From: Pictodentalium vernedei
Lineage: Eukaryota > Mollusca > Scaphopoda > Dentaliida > Dentaliidae
Assembly (NCBI GenBank): GCA_031216915.1
Contig: CM062296.1
Span: forward strand, 146,134,840 to 146,198,839
Direction of reading: 5' to 3'
Length of the DNA: 64,000 nucleotides
This document shows, piece by piece, positions 10,640 to 22,300 of this stretch (positions within the stretch are counted from its first letter, which is position 1; every line of letters begins with the position of its first letter). Below the pieces are notes generated by a model, which was not told the origin of the DNA, did not search any database, and was given only the letters and a program-made list of their open reading frames with translations. The position numbers and the translations under genes were made by a program.

Positions 10640-11260
10640 TCCAAATTTTCCATGATGGGCTGGGGCGGACTGGATCAAATACAGTTACCGGGAAATGAAT
10701 GCACTGTGGGCGGATCCGCAGAAAATTTTGATTTTTGGAACTGAAAGAACGCTACTTCCTTTCATCTGCGAGATCAGTGGCAGTGCACATAGAGGGCGTT
10801 TCGATATCACACCTTTGTCGCTCATTCGGCAAAAATGGTTGGAACAAAGGGCACCCCGGATCCATCGGGCCAACCATAGTTCGGACCAATTGGGAGCAAA
10901 TTGTCATTTCTCGAACTGAAAGAATGATGTTTCCTTGCATCTGAGCGATCAATGGCAGACTAGACTGCTTGTATAATGAAATGCACTTTATGTGGACTGC
11001 CAATGGCAGTCCACATAGAGGGCATTTCTATATACCGGCAGTCTATGCAATCGGCCCCACTTCGCCGTTTGGTTATTTTCACGAAATTTCAGGCACAACA
11101 GGTGTTTTGCTGTATCACCTTTGTGGGCCACAAGTTGCTTCAGATAAGGGGACCCATCGGGAAATGTCCAGGTGAACCACACGGCCAATCCGGTTCTGAT
11201 AACGGATCCCCCAACTGGCGCAAATCGGGCACCACAGCCCCCTCCATCCGTATATGGTGG
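10640..11260. repeat. Duplicated block with internal hairpin
   Basis: GAACTGAAAGAA..TTTCCTT(T/G)CATCTG is followed by CACATAGAGGGC(G/A)TTTC. The block occurs at 10737-10806 and again at 10914-11034. The second copy contains an extra hairpin (TGTGGACTGCCA/TGGCAGTCCACA). The downstream GCGCAAATCGGGCACCACAG also occurs near 42607, so this is repeat-derived. Confidence 0.5.
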
Positions 11261-11316
11261 ACTATGTATGTAACATTAATCCAAGTTTTAAATCTACTTT
11301 ACTTAGAAAGTACATT

Positions 11317-11543
11317 ACAGTACAACAGCCGTGGAGTGGTCATTTCCACGAGTGGGAAATATATCCACGGGCGCAATAATATTAGATTCCATGCACTAAT
11401 TACACGAATAATCATCATAAAATTAATTAAAGAAGCATTATTATTTAAAATGTTGCAGCTGCTGATTTGTATTACCTGGTAAACGCATGCGTGGACATCA
11501 CCGCACACGCGTGGATTACGACCAGTCCACGGCGACTTACTGT
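11317..11543. mobile_element. Foldback element D, copy 2
   Basis: ACAGTACAACAGCCGTGGAG at the left and GACCAGTCCACGGCGACTTA at the right are inverted matches. The central AATTAATTAAAGAAGC block corresponds to the loop of copy 1 but has lost its perfect palindrome. No SINE is inserted, so it shows the empty arrangement. Confidence 0.65.
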
Positions 11544-11545
11544 AT

Positions 11546-13322
11546 TACCAGGAAGAGTGAATCGCTCTCCACGACTCAAATCCAGACGAAAATATCCCAA
11601 GTGGAAAAATTATTTGGAGAGGGTGTCACCCCTATACTCCCCTTAGCAACGTCCCTATGCATGGGGAAAGCGTTAAAAAAAACTTTATTTATAATATGAT
11701 CTGCTTTGCCTGTCGAAAAGTGAAAAAAAATCAGTGCATTAAAACTCTCGAGAGGCCCCTGAAAATAGATCGACAGTTTAACTTCTAAGTAGGGCGGAAT
11801 TGTGCTTTTTAACTTGAGCGAGAAGACTCGAGTGTTTCCATTAAGCAACACCTTTCATGGTAAAGAAATCGGAACGCCCGCCCTGCTTTAAATTTAAAAA
11901 CGAAATAAGCTTGAGATATCCCGAAATACTTAAGACTAATTGACAACTGAAAGTTTTTCTTTTTATTCTTTTCATATTGGACTGATGGGAATCACGGTAC
12001 ACTGGTTTCTTGTCAGACAGGTTTTATCCGTTTGTCAAGCACTTTGAGTATAGAAGATGACATAGGAATTCCATTCAGGGAATTGACTGGGTACAACATT
12101 TATTCCGAGAACGCACCACTAATTTTTTAAAAATTGATTTGAAAGAAAAATAAATTAATATTTGTTTAATTCCATGAGTGAAGCCCATGTCTTCGCGGTT
12201 GTGCGGGAAGAAAGTTATAAACGACATTGGGATAGTCTAGTTTCGTGTGCTTTCTTCCTTGACAGTTCTTGAACTCCGTACACCTAAAATCCATCGGCGA
12301 TAGATATCAATTCAACCATATACAGTTAAAACTAGAAGTCCTGTCATAAAATGCGCACAAATAGCACGTCGATTTGCGCGTTAATCTACGCGTTATGACC
12401 ATAGTAAGGCCATCAAATTCTGTACATGTGGATTGTGCACAAGCAATGTTTCAGCCAATGGGCCTCCGGGCAACCCACGCACACATAAATTAGTTTGGCG
12501 AAGTCTGAGGTTTATGTTATTGAACTGCTTGGACGTATGTCACACACAAAGTACGTCATAGAACTGAAGGTACGTGGTTCCCAATTCGGACTGCTGACGT
12601 CCCATCATGACCAATATGGAGTACGGCACGTGGCGATTAACCATTTGAACCCTCATTTCCTGGAATGGTATCGCCTTTGTGTACACTTACATTAAGATGG
12701 GTCAGTCCAGTATTTTTTTTTAATAATAATTTATTTCTTTTATGAGAAAAAGGTTCGGCGAACAGGCTAGGCCTATCCTAACGCCTTACCTATGCATGAC
12801 GGTGCTTTACAAGTTTTTCGTGCTGGTGAAGCTGTGCAAAAGTGACAGTAACACAATCTTACATATAAAGAAATCACCTTAACTAAATAAATAAGTGAAT
12901 TAATTAATTAATTAATTAATTAATTAATTAATTAATTAATTAATTAATTAATTAAAATAAGTAAATAAATATCCACAGTAATACTCTGTTGTATCATAAT
13001 ATAGTGCGAATCTCGAGTGATGATGGTGATGAAGGTCCATTTTGCCGACAGGATCCAAGAGTGAAGAAACATACAGGACTCGTAATTTTATTTTTTTTTT
13101 GTCCAATGTTTGACTATTTAATTCTGGGAGATGATTTCCATATCTCAAAACGTGAAGGGGGAAGGCCTTGCGGAAGGGACACGTAAAGATAAAGTAACGG
13201 CTAGTGTTATAAATCAAATCTTGAAGTGCTTTTAATAGATTCCTGCACCGCTTTAAACACTTGCACATTGTGGGAGTGTGTTTCATGCGGATCCCCATTA
13301 TCAATATACAGGGAGGATAAAG
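11546..13322. other. Unassigned sequence with an (AATT)n microsatellite
   Basis: 12897-12954 is an almost pure AATT/TTAA repeat. At 12437-12474 the segment GCAATGTTTCAGCCAATG..CCTCCGGG matches one arm of the hairpin at 46140-46195. Otherwise I recognise nothing. Confidence 0.5.
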
Positions 13323-13373
13323 TAATAACTGCAGTCTGCAGCCGGACGGCTGCAGGCTGCAGGCAGCAGTTAT
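13323..13373. repeat. GC-rich hairpin
   Basis: TAATAACTGC..TGCAGCC is mirrored by GGCTGCA..GCAGTTATTA. Short direct repeats of CTGCAG lie inside the arms. Confidence 0.5.
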
Positions 13374-13567
13374 TATATTATCATCAATGCCCCTTGTACA
13401 GACCTCTTACAATAAGACAAAGATGGGGCGAAATGATGTCTTAGACCGAAGAAAATCGGTCTTGCGAGCTCAAAGGATGAAATAAGAAGCCTACGTGTAA
13501 CGACACATGTATTTACCCCAAAACAAATCTCCTGAGTTTTTTAACTTTAATTCTGTCAGACTGATAT

Positions 13568-13745
13568 AAATATTGCAGCTTCATCAACAAGTGATGTCTT
13601 CGACGAAGGCATTCTTTGATAATGCGGTTTGAACATTTTTCAGTTGGGACTTCAGCCTTGGCAGTCAGGACAAATCGAGTCCACACCCCCCCCCCCCTCC
13701 CCTTCCACCTTCAATCGGTCATCCTCGCAACGCCCCTGTCGATTA
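13568..13745. repeat. Family C repeat, copy 1
   Basis: It has the order shared by all family C copies: a TCATCAA..GGCATTC palindrome around TTCGACGAA, then GGGACTT, GGACAAATC, a poly-C stretch and CGGTCATC..CGCAACGCCCCTG. Other copies are at 18640-18790, 29312-29480 and 38086-38220, with partial relatives near 42488 and 10530. Confidence 0.6.
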
Positions 13746-15895
13746 GTTTCCGGTGGTAATCCACAGCCCAGCTTGTATGACTGGGAAAATATGCGACGCA
13801 TTCTCCACATTATGTACGACTTCGACTCACAACATCGTTTGGCTTTGCAATGACAAGAAGTTGGCCATTGAGTTTGTTCAAACACTCGTCATAATTTGAA
13901 GGATGAGTTTCTTGTATCAACTTGTTCAGAGTGATAGCACAAGATGAATCAACAAGTCGAAGTACGTACGGACACAAGGGGGCCTCTTGATATAGCATCT
14001 ACATCGATGATTTGGTAAACAAAATCCACTCCCTGTGTTCATATATTGTTTGTACTGTGAAGTGGCTTGTACGTCTCAGTGTTACTACTATCACTAAAAA
14101 ATCCACACTCTGTCAATTACATTTGAAAACAATCGAATTCTTATCGCTCGAAAGGTAGGTATTCTCAAACCCATATCCAAAGTTCACTTCAGTAGCGACC
14201 GAAATATAAGAGAATAACGCGGTAGTGGAGAGGGGTAGTATCGGAAACCGGGGCTTTGTCGCTGCTGGAAGAAATAGATTCACGCCGCGCATTCAGCCGA
14301 AACTCGAGGAGTGTTGCCTGAATCCGTGCGTGAACGTATGTCTCACCGTGACGAACCCGCCCGTTTCACTTTTGTTGGGGTGGTTCTTATCCTGAAGGGG
14401 TTAATAACTTGCCCTCGAAAAGCATAAATCAACAGGGGTTCACTGAAAACAACAATTTTAATGCATATATAAAAACATAAATATGATAATTTGTGACTTA
14501 CATGGAATCCAGCAGAATAAGAAAACAAAACGTCAATCACCCCCTACCCACCCTGTTTTTGAGTCACTTGCGGGCCCATATTCTCTGTTGTCGCTGGTTC
14601 TTCCTCCTTTTCTCTGGTATTTGTTCCTTGGTCGCCTCTTCACTTCACTCCTTTCACTGCCGTCGCACGGCCACTAACGTATTGTCACTTTATCGGGACG
14701 CCCTTCCTCCAACGAGTGACCGGATGTCACTCTACCACTGCCGTCGCACGGCAACTATCTTATTGTCACTTTACTTGACGCTTTTCACACAAGCAGTCGC
14801 CACCATTGGGGTTAAACTCTCCCCTACTCTATCTCAGAATAATGTTCATACAAGCAAAGCCTACTCTGCCTATGTATGGCTTGCCTTCTAAAACAGGTAA
14901 CGCCGTTTACCTAAATGCAAATTAGCTCCCTGAGCTCGTACTTCGTGTTTCTAATCCTATTCTCATATATGACCACCGACTTGGCCCGCGACTGCTCTTA
15001 TTGTAAATATGAGCTCTGTGCCCCCCCCCCCCCCCCCCTACATCACAACGTGCCTATACTTTCGCACCGATGCGGCCCCTCCTCTAATCTATAGCATGGG
15101 ACATCCCCATCTACACGCAACGACCCACAGCCTTACACACCTTCAGATTGGAATTGGCTGGAATGAATTTTTCGAGAAATCCCCTGATTTTTATTTAGAC
15201 AGCCAGGACATTAATTCTCAGTTTAATCGCTTCTCTTGATCTTGGCCGCTCAGATCTATCTTAATTCAATACTCGCTTTAAAGTTCCTTTGAAAGTCGAA
15301 TTTTGGTATCTCCGTGACATTCGGTGACAGGATAGATGCGTAATATGGGTGTGTGTCCAGAACATGTGTGGTGCACTGTTTTCACTATAATCACCTCTTA
15401 ACTGGCCATAATTGCGTAGATAACGATTACAGAAGAGAACTGGCTTTTATTACCTTTAATGTTTTATCCAGACCTCCCATGTGGTGTTCAACAAATGCTC
15501 AATAATGGATATTAAATTTCACGCTTTATTACCACCGCTCGAATTATTGAAAAATCGGTTTTCGGGGTCCGTCATATACCTATCTTTACGTTTTATGTTT
15601 AACCCAGTCAGAAAGATTATCGAAAATATTTACACTTTTAAACAAAAAAATCGCAACTTTTAGCTATCACCTTGACAGGTAGGCGTAAAGAGGGACGACA
15701 TTACCTCCGCGTGGAGTGTTCAGGAGCGTCGCTAAGAATGGTTAAGGGTTGCTACCTACCCTATCCACCACCCCCCCTCCCCCACCCCAAAGAATTCTCC
15801 AGTCAGCACATTTTTATCAGGACTGGAGCCTAAGATATCAATTCTCTCTTGCTAGTAAGATACTTTCTTAACAGACTAGACTTGATACGTAATTA
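13746..15895. other. Unassigned sequence; small tandem duplication and C18 run
   Basis: ACTGCCGTCGCACGGC..ACT and TATTGTCACTTTA recur about 83 bp apart (14658 and 14741). A C18 tract lies at 15021-15038. No gene structure that I can support. Confidence 0.45.
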
Positions 15896-16205
15896 GGGAG
15901 CACGGTGGTTCAGTGGTTACGACACTGGACTTCAAACCGATAGGTCCACGGGGTAACTGCGTTGTGTCCTTGGGCATGGCATGTAATCCCGATTGCCCAC
16001 GTGGGGGCACGGTTGCGCTGGTATTACGGCGTACTCAAATCGATGGTGCACTTATCCTCAATCATGCTTGTGTGGAGTTAGTACGTTGGAGAGTCTGACA
16101 GTTGCTAGCTGTTGCTCTGTGGTTCTCTACTCCGGCTTCTCCACCCTGAAAAAACTGCCCGACAGGAGGTGAACCTGGCTGTCGAAAGTGTCGTTAAAAC
16201 CCCAA

Positions 16206-16272
<67 letters not shown>

Positions 16273-16275
16273 ATA
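15896..16275 (+). mobile_element. tRNA-headed SINE, older subfamily (S2)
   Basis: A tRNA-like head (GGTTCAGTGGTTACGACACTGG) is followed by the common body GCGTTGTGTCCTTGGGCA, then GTGGGGGCACGG and the TCGATGGTGCAC block. It ends in the GTCGTTAAAACCCCAATAAA tail and a long (AATA)n run from about 16203. The B box is damaged. No clear target duplication is seen. Confidence 0.8.
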
Positions 16276-16376
16276 GTTGGAGACCAGCATGGACAATTTG
16301 GAATTGCCGGTATTGTAAGTGTTAATAAATCAAAATGCTACGTCACGTAGAATTATATTTTATTTATTCACAAATG

Positions 16377-16625
16377 TTAACCCTTTAACCAACGCAGACG
16401 ATATGAAAATTTATTACTTCAAATATCATTCTTTCAAATTTTTCAAAAAATTTCAACAAAACTATATCATGTGACCCCTCTGTGGAACGAGCTCGACGAG
16501 CTCGTTCCAACGAGGGGTCACATGGTATGGTTTTGTTGAAATTTTTTAAAAAATAATATTTTTTCAACGGCTGAATTTGCATATTACGCGGGCGTATGCG
16601 GCCGATTCGTTGGGTAAAGGGTTAA
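16377..16625 (+). mobile_element. Palindromic TTAA MITE, family B (copy B2)
   Basis: TTAA flanks both sides. CCCTTTAACCAACGCAGACG at the left; GCGGCCGATTCGTTGGGTAA at the right. The arms are mismatched at the inner step (CTGTGG against CCAACG). The LINE fragment begins right after its right TTAA. Confidence 0.9.
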
Positions 16626-18590
16626 TGTGAATAGACAACGACTCAATCACCTACTTTTTGCCGATGACCTCGTAATGTTATCAGAGTCCCCAGCCGGATT
16701 GAATAAATGTGTTCAGAAGTTAGAACACTATGCGGATAAAAACAAACTTAGTGTCAATATTAATAAAACAAAATGCATGATTTTCAAAAATCGAAAAGAC
16801 ATAAAAAATCCTACTTTTTGTATTGGAACAGCGAAGTTAGATATCGTTGATCAATATAAATACTTAGGTCTTGAATTCACAAACAAGTTCAAGAGAATTT
16901 AAGTACAAAAGGATCGAAAGCAATGTTTTTCCTTACAAATTCTCTTAAAAAGTCGCTTCACTTAACTCTTGATGTGAAATGTAAACTTTTTGATAAATTG
17001 ATTAAGCCTATTTTATTGTATGGTTGCGAGATATGGTCCTCTGACCTTAATACTCCTTTTGCGGACACTACAGCCTGTGAACAAGTCCACTTGAAATTTT
17101 GTAAACAGATATTAATGTTGAATAGAAAAGCATCTAATCACGCCACACGTGGAGAGTTGGGTAGATATCCTATTGTGAGCGATGCCATCTTACATCTCCA
17201 TAAATATGTCGATAAATTATCCAAAATTGCTGGCGATAACATACTCTCCAACCCATTCAAGGAGCCACTCAAATGTAAACTTCTGAAAACTTGGATAACT
17301 CAGTTATCTCATAACACTATCGAAGTTTCCGATGCTAATACGTTAACCAATAGTAATGGAAAATGCCTGAAATATGTACTAGAATCTCAGCATTAAGAAA
17401 GATTTACTAAAGACATGTTTAATGATGACAAAATGAAAGGCAGTAATAAGTTACGAACATATCGATTAGTTAAAAATGAATACAAGCTTGAACCTTATCT
17501 GAAAATCACCAGATCTCGACAGGCCCGTGAACTGTTTACTAGACTTTGGGTTAGAAACTATAATTTAGAAATAGAATAGGGTAGACATAAACAACCCCCT
17601 ACACCCCTAAATGATAGGAGATGCTAGGTGTGCGATACCTGTGAAATAGAGAGCGAAAAACATTTTGTTATGGATTATGAGACATATGTCGAAATTAGGG
17701 AAATGGGGTAGAAATTATAAAAGAAAACAAAGAATTTGAACAATTAAATGATTCGCAGAAATACTATTAGTTACACAGTTTGTTGGTGGCCTAATATGGT
17801 ATATATGGTGTCAGTTAATTTCATATTGGACGAGAGCGAAGCTCAAGTCCAATATGGAATTAACTGACACCATATATACCATATTAGGACACCAACAAAC
17901 TGTGTAACTAATAGTGTCTTACCGACTGCTGCATCGAGGCACAGAGCTAATAACAACAGCGATCAAAATTAAATGAGAGAATTCTCACAATGTGTTCACG
18001 TGTCTTTGACTTTTGACTTGTTACAATTTATGGGAGAGTGCAGGCGCTCTCCCATAACTTGTAACAAGGCAAATTCTTACATACCAAACAGTTTCATTTC
18101 GAAGGTAACATGACACACATCCACAGAATATGAAGCCTTTTAAGTTGCCTAACCTGCAATTCAGACCAAACATGGGCTTCCAACACTCAATCTTTCAACT
18201 TGAAGCGTTTATCGGCTGCCGCCATTTTGAATAATCAATGAACAAAGGGGAGATTACCCATAGCTGTCAGCGTATATTGATGTTGACAGGCAGTATATGG
18301 TTTTAGATGCAGTCTGCATGTGACGTCTTTGAACCAATGAAATTCCCAGATACTTGTAGGAGGTACGATATTATTATATATTGAAAAACTGTGATAGTAA
18401 ATCGATTAATATTATTTCTAACATCATCTGGTCATTCTTCTGTAAGCGAGATCACACTGTTAAAGAAAAAAAGTCATTAGTACTTTATTTATACATCATG
18501 TTCATTATACCTTCTTATTTGTTATGTTTGTATTGTGCAACTGTCATTATGGTGTAATGCATTGAACTATTAAACTATTTACTATAAATT
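16626..18590 (+). pseudogene. Decayed non-LTR retrotransposon (LINE) pol 3' part, split by element J
   Basis: The first open stretch (to 16902) carries the reverse-transcriptase box LNHLLFADDLVML and the downstream NINKTKCMIF and YKYLGLEF motifs. A frameshift near 16890 leads into 16923-17396 (LIKPILLYGCEIWSS, thumb region). A stop at 17394 is followed in the same frame by SNKLRTYRLVKNEY and, after more stops, a zinc-knuckle-like segment VCDTCEIESEKHFVM (17628-17673). Element J (17764-18378) interrupts it. The last coding piece, LKNCDSKSINIISNIIWSFF, resumes after J, and a short 3' UTR runs to about 18590. The endonuclease and the RT N-terminus are absent. It fits the Jockey/CR1-like group of non-LTR elements; the exact clade is not resolved. 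Not functional. Confidence 0.88.
17764..18378. mobile_element. ~600-bp foldback element J, copy 1
   Basis: It opens with a hairpin of about 65-bp arms (TTACACAGTTTGTTGGTGGC, TAATATGGTATATATGGTGT and CAGTTAATTTCATATTGGAC, mirrored to 17910). This is followed by about 450 bp that includes a second hairpin (TTACAATTTATGGGAGAGTG, 18028-18068). A close second copy is at 35613-36210. It splits the LINE reading frame, so it inserted after the LINE. A short TA/TAT duplication is possible. Confidence 0.8.
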
Positions 18591-18639
18591 TCTAAGAGGC
18601 CTTGGGTATTTTTTAATACCATTCACTAATATTCCAACT

Positions 18640-18790
18640 ACATCATCCAGGCATGCCTTCGACGAAGGCATGCCTTGATGATGTAGCCGGAATATTAGTC
18701 CGTCCGGACTTGAGAAATCACAGTAGGCACAAATTAGGTTTACACACCCACACCCTCAAAATGGTCATCGTCGCAACGCCCCTGGGAGTG
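18640..18790. repeat. Family C repeat, copy 2
   Basis: CCAACTACATCATCCAGGCA, then TGCCTTCGACGAAGGCATGCC, mirrored by TTGATGATGTAGCCGGAATA. Then come GGACTTGAGAAATCACAG, GGCACAAATTAGG and GTCATCGTCGCAACGCCCCT. This is the best palindrome of the family. Confidence 0.7.
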
Positions 18791-18856
18791 TTTGAAAGAA
18801 AATATGTTACTTAAAATGCACCTATCTTCCGTTTTATAGATTAACCCCAGGCTATT

Positions 18857-19010
18857 TTAGTCCTTCACTTAACATGAAAAGCAGACGACACTTGCAAAAA
18901 AAATTCTTGAATAATTAATTTTTTTCATTTTTGGTCTCAAAAACATAAGTTATGACCCCTCATTGTAACGAGCTCGTCGAAGGCATGCCTTGATGTTGTA
19001 GTTTTAATGC
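18857..19010. mobile_element. Chimeric hairpin: left half of MITE A joined to right half of family C
   Basis: From 18861 the sequence is the left arm of family A (CTTCACTTAACATGAAAAGC to CATTGTAACGAGCTCGTCGA). At the palindrome centre it changes to AAGGCATGCCTTGATGTTGT, the right arm of family C. The switch falls at a few shared bases (CGTCGA/CGACGA type). Neither element is complete. Confidence 0.75.
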
Positions 19011-19855
19011 TACCCAGGAAGGAGTAGAGTTCAAACATAGGAACGGGTGCGAGAATTACCGGTACTAGGCACTGCAGTGTAAGTCGCTAGCAACAGTTCA
19101 TCGTTGACATTATTCCGAAGCTTTACGTTTGTTTTCAGCAGTGGTTGTGACAGGAGAAATTGGAATTAGCATGTGTGATGGCATGGGGAGGCTGTTTATG
19201 TTAATACAGCCAAACTTACACTCAGGTATTATTTTCAGCATTATTTATATACAATTTCCATCCAAACTATACGTTTTATGAGACGACGAAGATTAGTATC
19301 ACTTTTAATGAACATGGCAGGCAGCACTGTATACCACGACAACAATGACCTTTACGGTTATGCGCTAACACAACTGGCACCACCACATGCCACATTAGCA
19401 CTCTACCGGTTATCGAAGTGTGACGTACACTGGCTCTACTAACTGAAAATATTGCTACACGGTGAGATGGACATCGAAATGGTGACTACAAACCGATTGT
19501 ATTACTTTACAACACAGTAGCTCGAAAGTCTCTGAATATCTATCATAATAGGACAGGCCACAAAAATAGAGAATTGCCGAAAAATATAGGGCATACAAGA
19601 GTCACCACATGCGTACGAACTATATGTTTTCACGAGCGACTTTGTCTTGAGTAAAATAATAATAAATGTCCTCATACCCACGTTGGGTTAATTAGTATGT
19701 GGTTTGCATTTTGATTTCCCTTAACAATCTTCACACTGGTTTCCAAATATCTAAATTTCAAGGAATATCTTCATCCCATGATGAAACTTGGAACATAACC
19801 AATTGAACCTTGTTTGACCGAGCTCATCGAGCACTATCAAACACGCCGGAATTTG
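19011..19855. other. No recognised feature
   Basis: Unassigned sequence. A small GAGCTC-centred palindrome remnant (TTGACCGAGCTCATCGAGCA) lies at 19814-19833. Confidence 0.4.
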
Positions 19856-20107
19856 TTAACCTTTTACCTAACGTAACGAGAAAAACCGGCCAGCGCTATT
19901 CTCAAAAATCGACAATTAATTTTCGTTATTTTTTCATTTTTTGTCTCTAAAACATAGGTTATGACCCCTCATTGGAACGAGCTCGTCGAGCTCGTTCCAA
20001 TGAGGGGTCATACCCTATATGTTTTTGAGACAAGAAAATAAAATAATAGTTATTTAAAAAATATTTTTGCAAGTGTCGTCTGCTTTTCATGTTAGGTAAA
20101 GGGTTAA
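19856..20107 (-). mobile_element. Palindromic TTAA MITE, family A (copy A5)
   Basis: TTAA on both sides; AACCTTTTACCTAACGTAAC at the left and CTTTTCATGTTAGGTAAAGG at the right. The arm step is CATTGG/CCAATG. Two extra bases (CCCTATATG) break the right arm. Confidence 0.88.
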
Positions 20108-20318
20108 ATTGCCTGTTACATAATGTAAAACAGTTGACGTTAGAAATTTCACAATTTGACATCGGGTTGTAGGGGGTTAAATTCAAACTTTTTTAAGGCA
20201 GAAGCGAGAACAAAAAGGTTACCTCAAGTCACGCAAGGTCGAAGGTCTATGGTTACGTCACGTCACACAAAGTGGAAGGGGAAAGATTACCTCACGTCAC
20301 GCAAGGTGGAAGGAAATA

Positions 20319-20412
20319 TTTTTGTAACGCAGTTTGCTAGTGTACTAATATGGCGTATTCCATGGGAATTAACTGACACCGAATATACCATATTAGGTCA
20401 ATAAAAAACTGT
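20319..20412. repeat. Element J-related inverted repeat fragment
   Basis: GTAACGCAGTTTGCTAGTGT and TATTAGGTCAATAAAAAACTG..GTAACGAATATA resemble the J hairpin arms, with a short GGAATTAACTGACACC core. A similar remnant is near 52587-52690 (GACACCCCATATTATCCCAC). Confidence 0.5.
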
Positions 20413-20684
20413 GTAACGAATATATGTGTATATTACGTTTGACATTAATGTACGTAAATTTTGGCGTCAAAGTTAAGGGGTGAAAAATGTTTGGAAAGAA
20501 TAGAACAAGAGTTGATATAAAAGTAAAGCTGATCAAAGCCACGCGGGTATAAAACCAGCTTCTCTATTTATGCCTCTATTAGGGCTATTGTATGTATTGC
20601 TGCTTGAAGAACAGTTGAGCAGTATAATTATCCCTTCATCTGCACCAAACGCGTCTTCTGATTGGCTAACGTGGGCGAAACAAA

Positions 20685-20765
20685 TCGTCCCCTGAGTTCC
20701 AATGTGTTCTATGTGCCTACTGGCACATAGAACACATTGCCGTGACATTGGAACTCAGGAGATGA
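20685..20765. repeat. Hairpin family K, copy 1
   Basis: CGTCCCCTGAGTTCCAATGT and GTTCTATGTGCC are mirrored by GGCACATAGAACACAT and CATTGGAACTCAGGAGA. Related hairpins are at 23015-23083, 42206-42267 and 57799-57868, with a half at 60219-60245. Confidence 0.65.
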
Positions 20766-20835
20766 AATGTCAATGATGCCGGAATTCTACAACCGGGAAC
20801 GTGCATAGAGGTTTCCGATTGGGGTGTAGGTTAGT

Positions 20836-21515
20836 GAATTCCCAACTGGGGGAGGGACCGGGGGAGCCCCCCCCCCCCCCCCCCCCCCAGTTGGAAATTC
20901 ACTACCGAGAAAATTGTTGAATATGAAGCCATGAAAGGGGCATAAAATTGATTCTAGTAACTGAAATGCCAACGCATTTATGATAGAATTACCAGTTTGA
21001 TATTATTTGGTATTATTCTGAGAATTGAATACGTGCTAAACAAATGCTCAAGCTGAGACCTTTGAGCAATTCACACTGTCTTATCATTAAATCAGATCGT
21101 ATGCAGGAATGATCAATTTTAGATGTTTCATCATTTTGTAACTGTGAATGATGGAATTTACTCAGGATAACGATTTTACATGATGTGATTTTCTTGAAGT
21201 GCATTTCGAGGATTTTTTTTATTACGATAAGTAAAGGTAATATAGAAATTTCGTACCGATTGACATCATGCATACTTATGAAGCTCGATATTGCATACAC
21301 AGTAGTTGTAAATAGAAACAGTTGAAATTTTTGCCGATTTGAAACCGAGTTGGATTTTTGGATGTAAAGGAGACATCAGCATCACCAAAGAAGCTTTAAA
21401 ATCCAGATAGATGACATTTCCACCTACTCATGACTGAACCTCCGAATTTCCAATTCCAACTATAGGGAATTTTGGTCAGGTTGGGGGTGACTCCCCCTCC
21501 CTGTCGCCACATCCC
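20836..21515 (+). mobile_element. Element E, copy 1
   Basis: It starts with a poly-C-looped hairpin (GTGAATTCCCAACTGGGGG .. CCCCAGTTGGAAATTCAC, with a C22 run at 20867-20888). The following ~600 bp (GATTTTCTTGAAGTGCATTT, GACATCATGCATACTTATGA, AAACCGAGTTGGA) recurs inverted at 38276-38930 and in direct orientation at 39360-39770. No coding motif. The S3 SINE follows it immediately. Confidence 0.75.
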
Positions 21516-21533
21516 TGTCTACAACATGCAGGT

Positions 21534-22160
21534 GGGGGTGCGGTGGCGTTGCGGTAACCGGTTCTCGTCAGGTCATCGAACTTAAGCAGTGTCAAGCCCG
21601 GTTAGTCCTCGGATGGGTGACCATCTAAGCGATCGGTTCGGACTCTCGCGCTGTGACCTTGGGCAAGGCACTTAACCCCCGTTGCCCACATGGGGGCACG
21701 ACGACGCCGTGTACTAAGGCGTACTGTACGTCGATGGTGCGCATGTCTTCAACCAATATAACCCTGCCTGTGCTGCAGTGCGGAGTTACGATGTTGGGGA
21801 GCTGGCAGCTGCTCGACGTTGCTCGATGGTTCTCTCCGGGTACTCCGGCTTCCTCGACCCGTAAAACTGTCACGGTCATGATTAGCCATTGTGCATAAGT
21901 ATGTGACCATAACCCTTTACCCAACGAATCGCCCGCATCCGCCCGCGTAATATGCAAATTCAGTAGTTGAAAAAATATTATTTTTCAAAAAATTTCAACA
22001 AAACCATATCATGTGACCCCTCTTTGGAACGAGCTCGTTTAGCTCGTTCCAGAGAGGGGTCACATGATATGGTTTTGTTGGAATTTTTTGAAAAAAATTA
22101 AAAAATGATATTTTAAATAATAAATTTTGAAATCGTCTGCGTTGGGTAAAGGGTTAATAA
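21534..22160 (+). mobile_element. 5S-rRNA-headed SINE (S3) with MITE B3 in its tail
   Basis: Head GTGCGGTGGCGTTGCGGTAA, then GTTCTCGTCAGGTCATCGAA (5S-like), the body with CTTGGGCAAGGCACTTAACC, then TCACGGTCATGATTAGCC and GTGCATAAGTATGTGACC. The tail is cut at its own TTAA by MITE B3 (21909-22157). TACAACATGCAGGT at 21520-21533 and 22161-22174 is a perfect 14-bp duplication around the whole nest. Confidence 0.92.
21909..22157 (-). mobile_element. Palindromic TTAA MITE, family B (copy B3)
   Basis: The left target reads ATAA, the right TTAA. CCCTTTACCCAACGAATCGC at the left; ATCGTCTGCGTTGGGTAAAG at the right. The arm step is CTTTGG/CCAGAG. It is inserted exactly in the GACCTTAA of the SINE 3' end. 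Confidence 0.92.
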
Positions 22161-22300
22161 TACAACATGCAGGTAATAAGAGCTCGTGCTAAGAATCACT
22201 TTTGGCCTTGACTAGCACGTTTCGACTGGCGAAACTCCCATTAGAATTGATAAGCTATCTCCAACTAATATTCGTACTGCAGTTTACACTTACACTGCCG

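Noticed and set aside
12897-12954. AATT run as an origin or regulatory site
   Set aside because: Simple microsatellite with no further support.
16105-16296. Hydrophobic LFIYLFIYLF open frame (also at 42858)
   Set aside because: Translation of the AATA/TTTA microsatellite tail.
19959-20186. Repeated peptide GYDPSLERARRARSNEGS (also near 6313, 40095)
   Set aside because: It is the translation of the MITE A palindrome centre.
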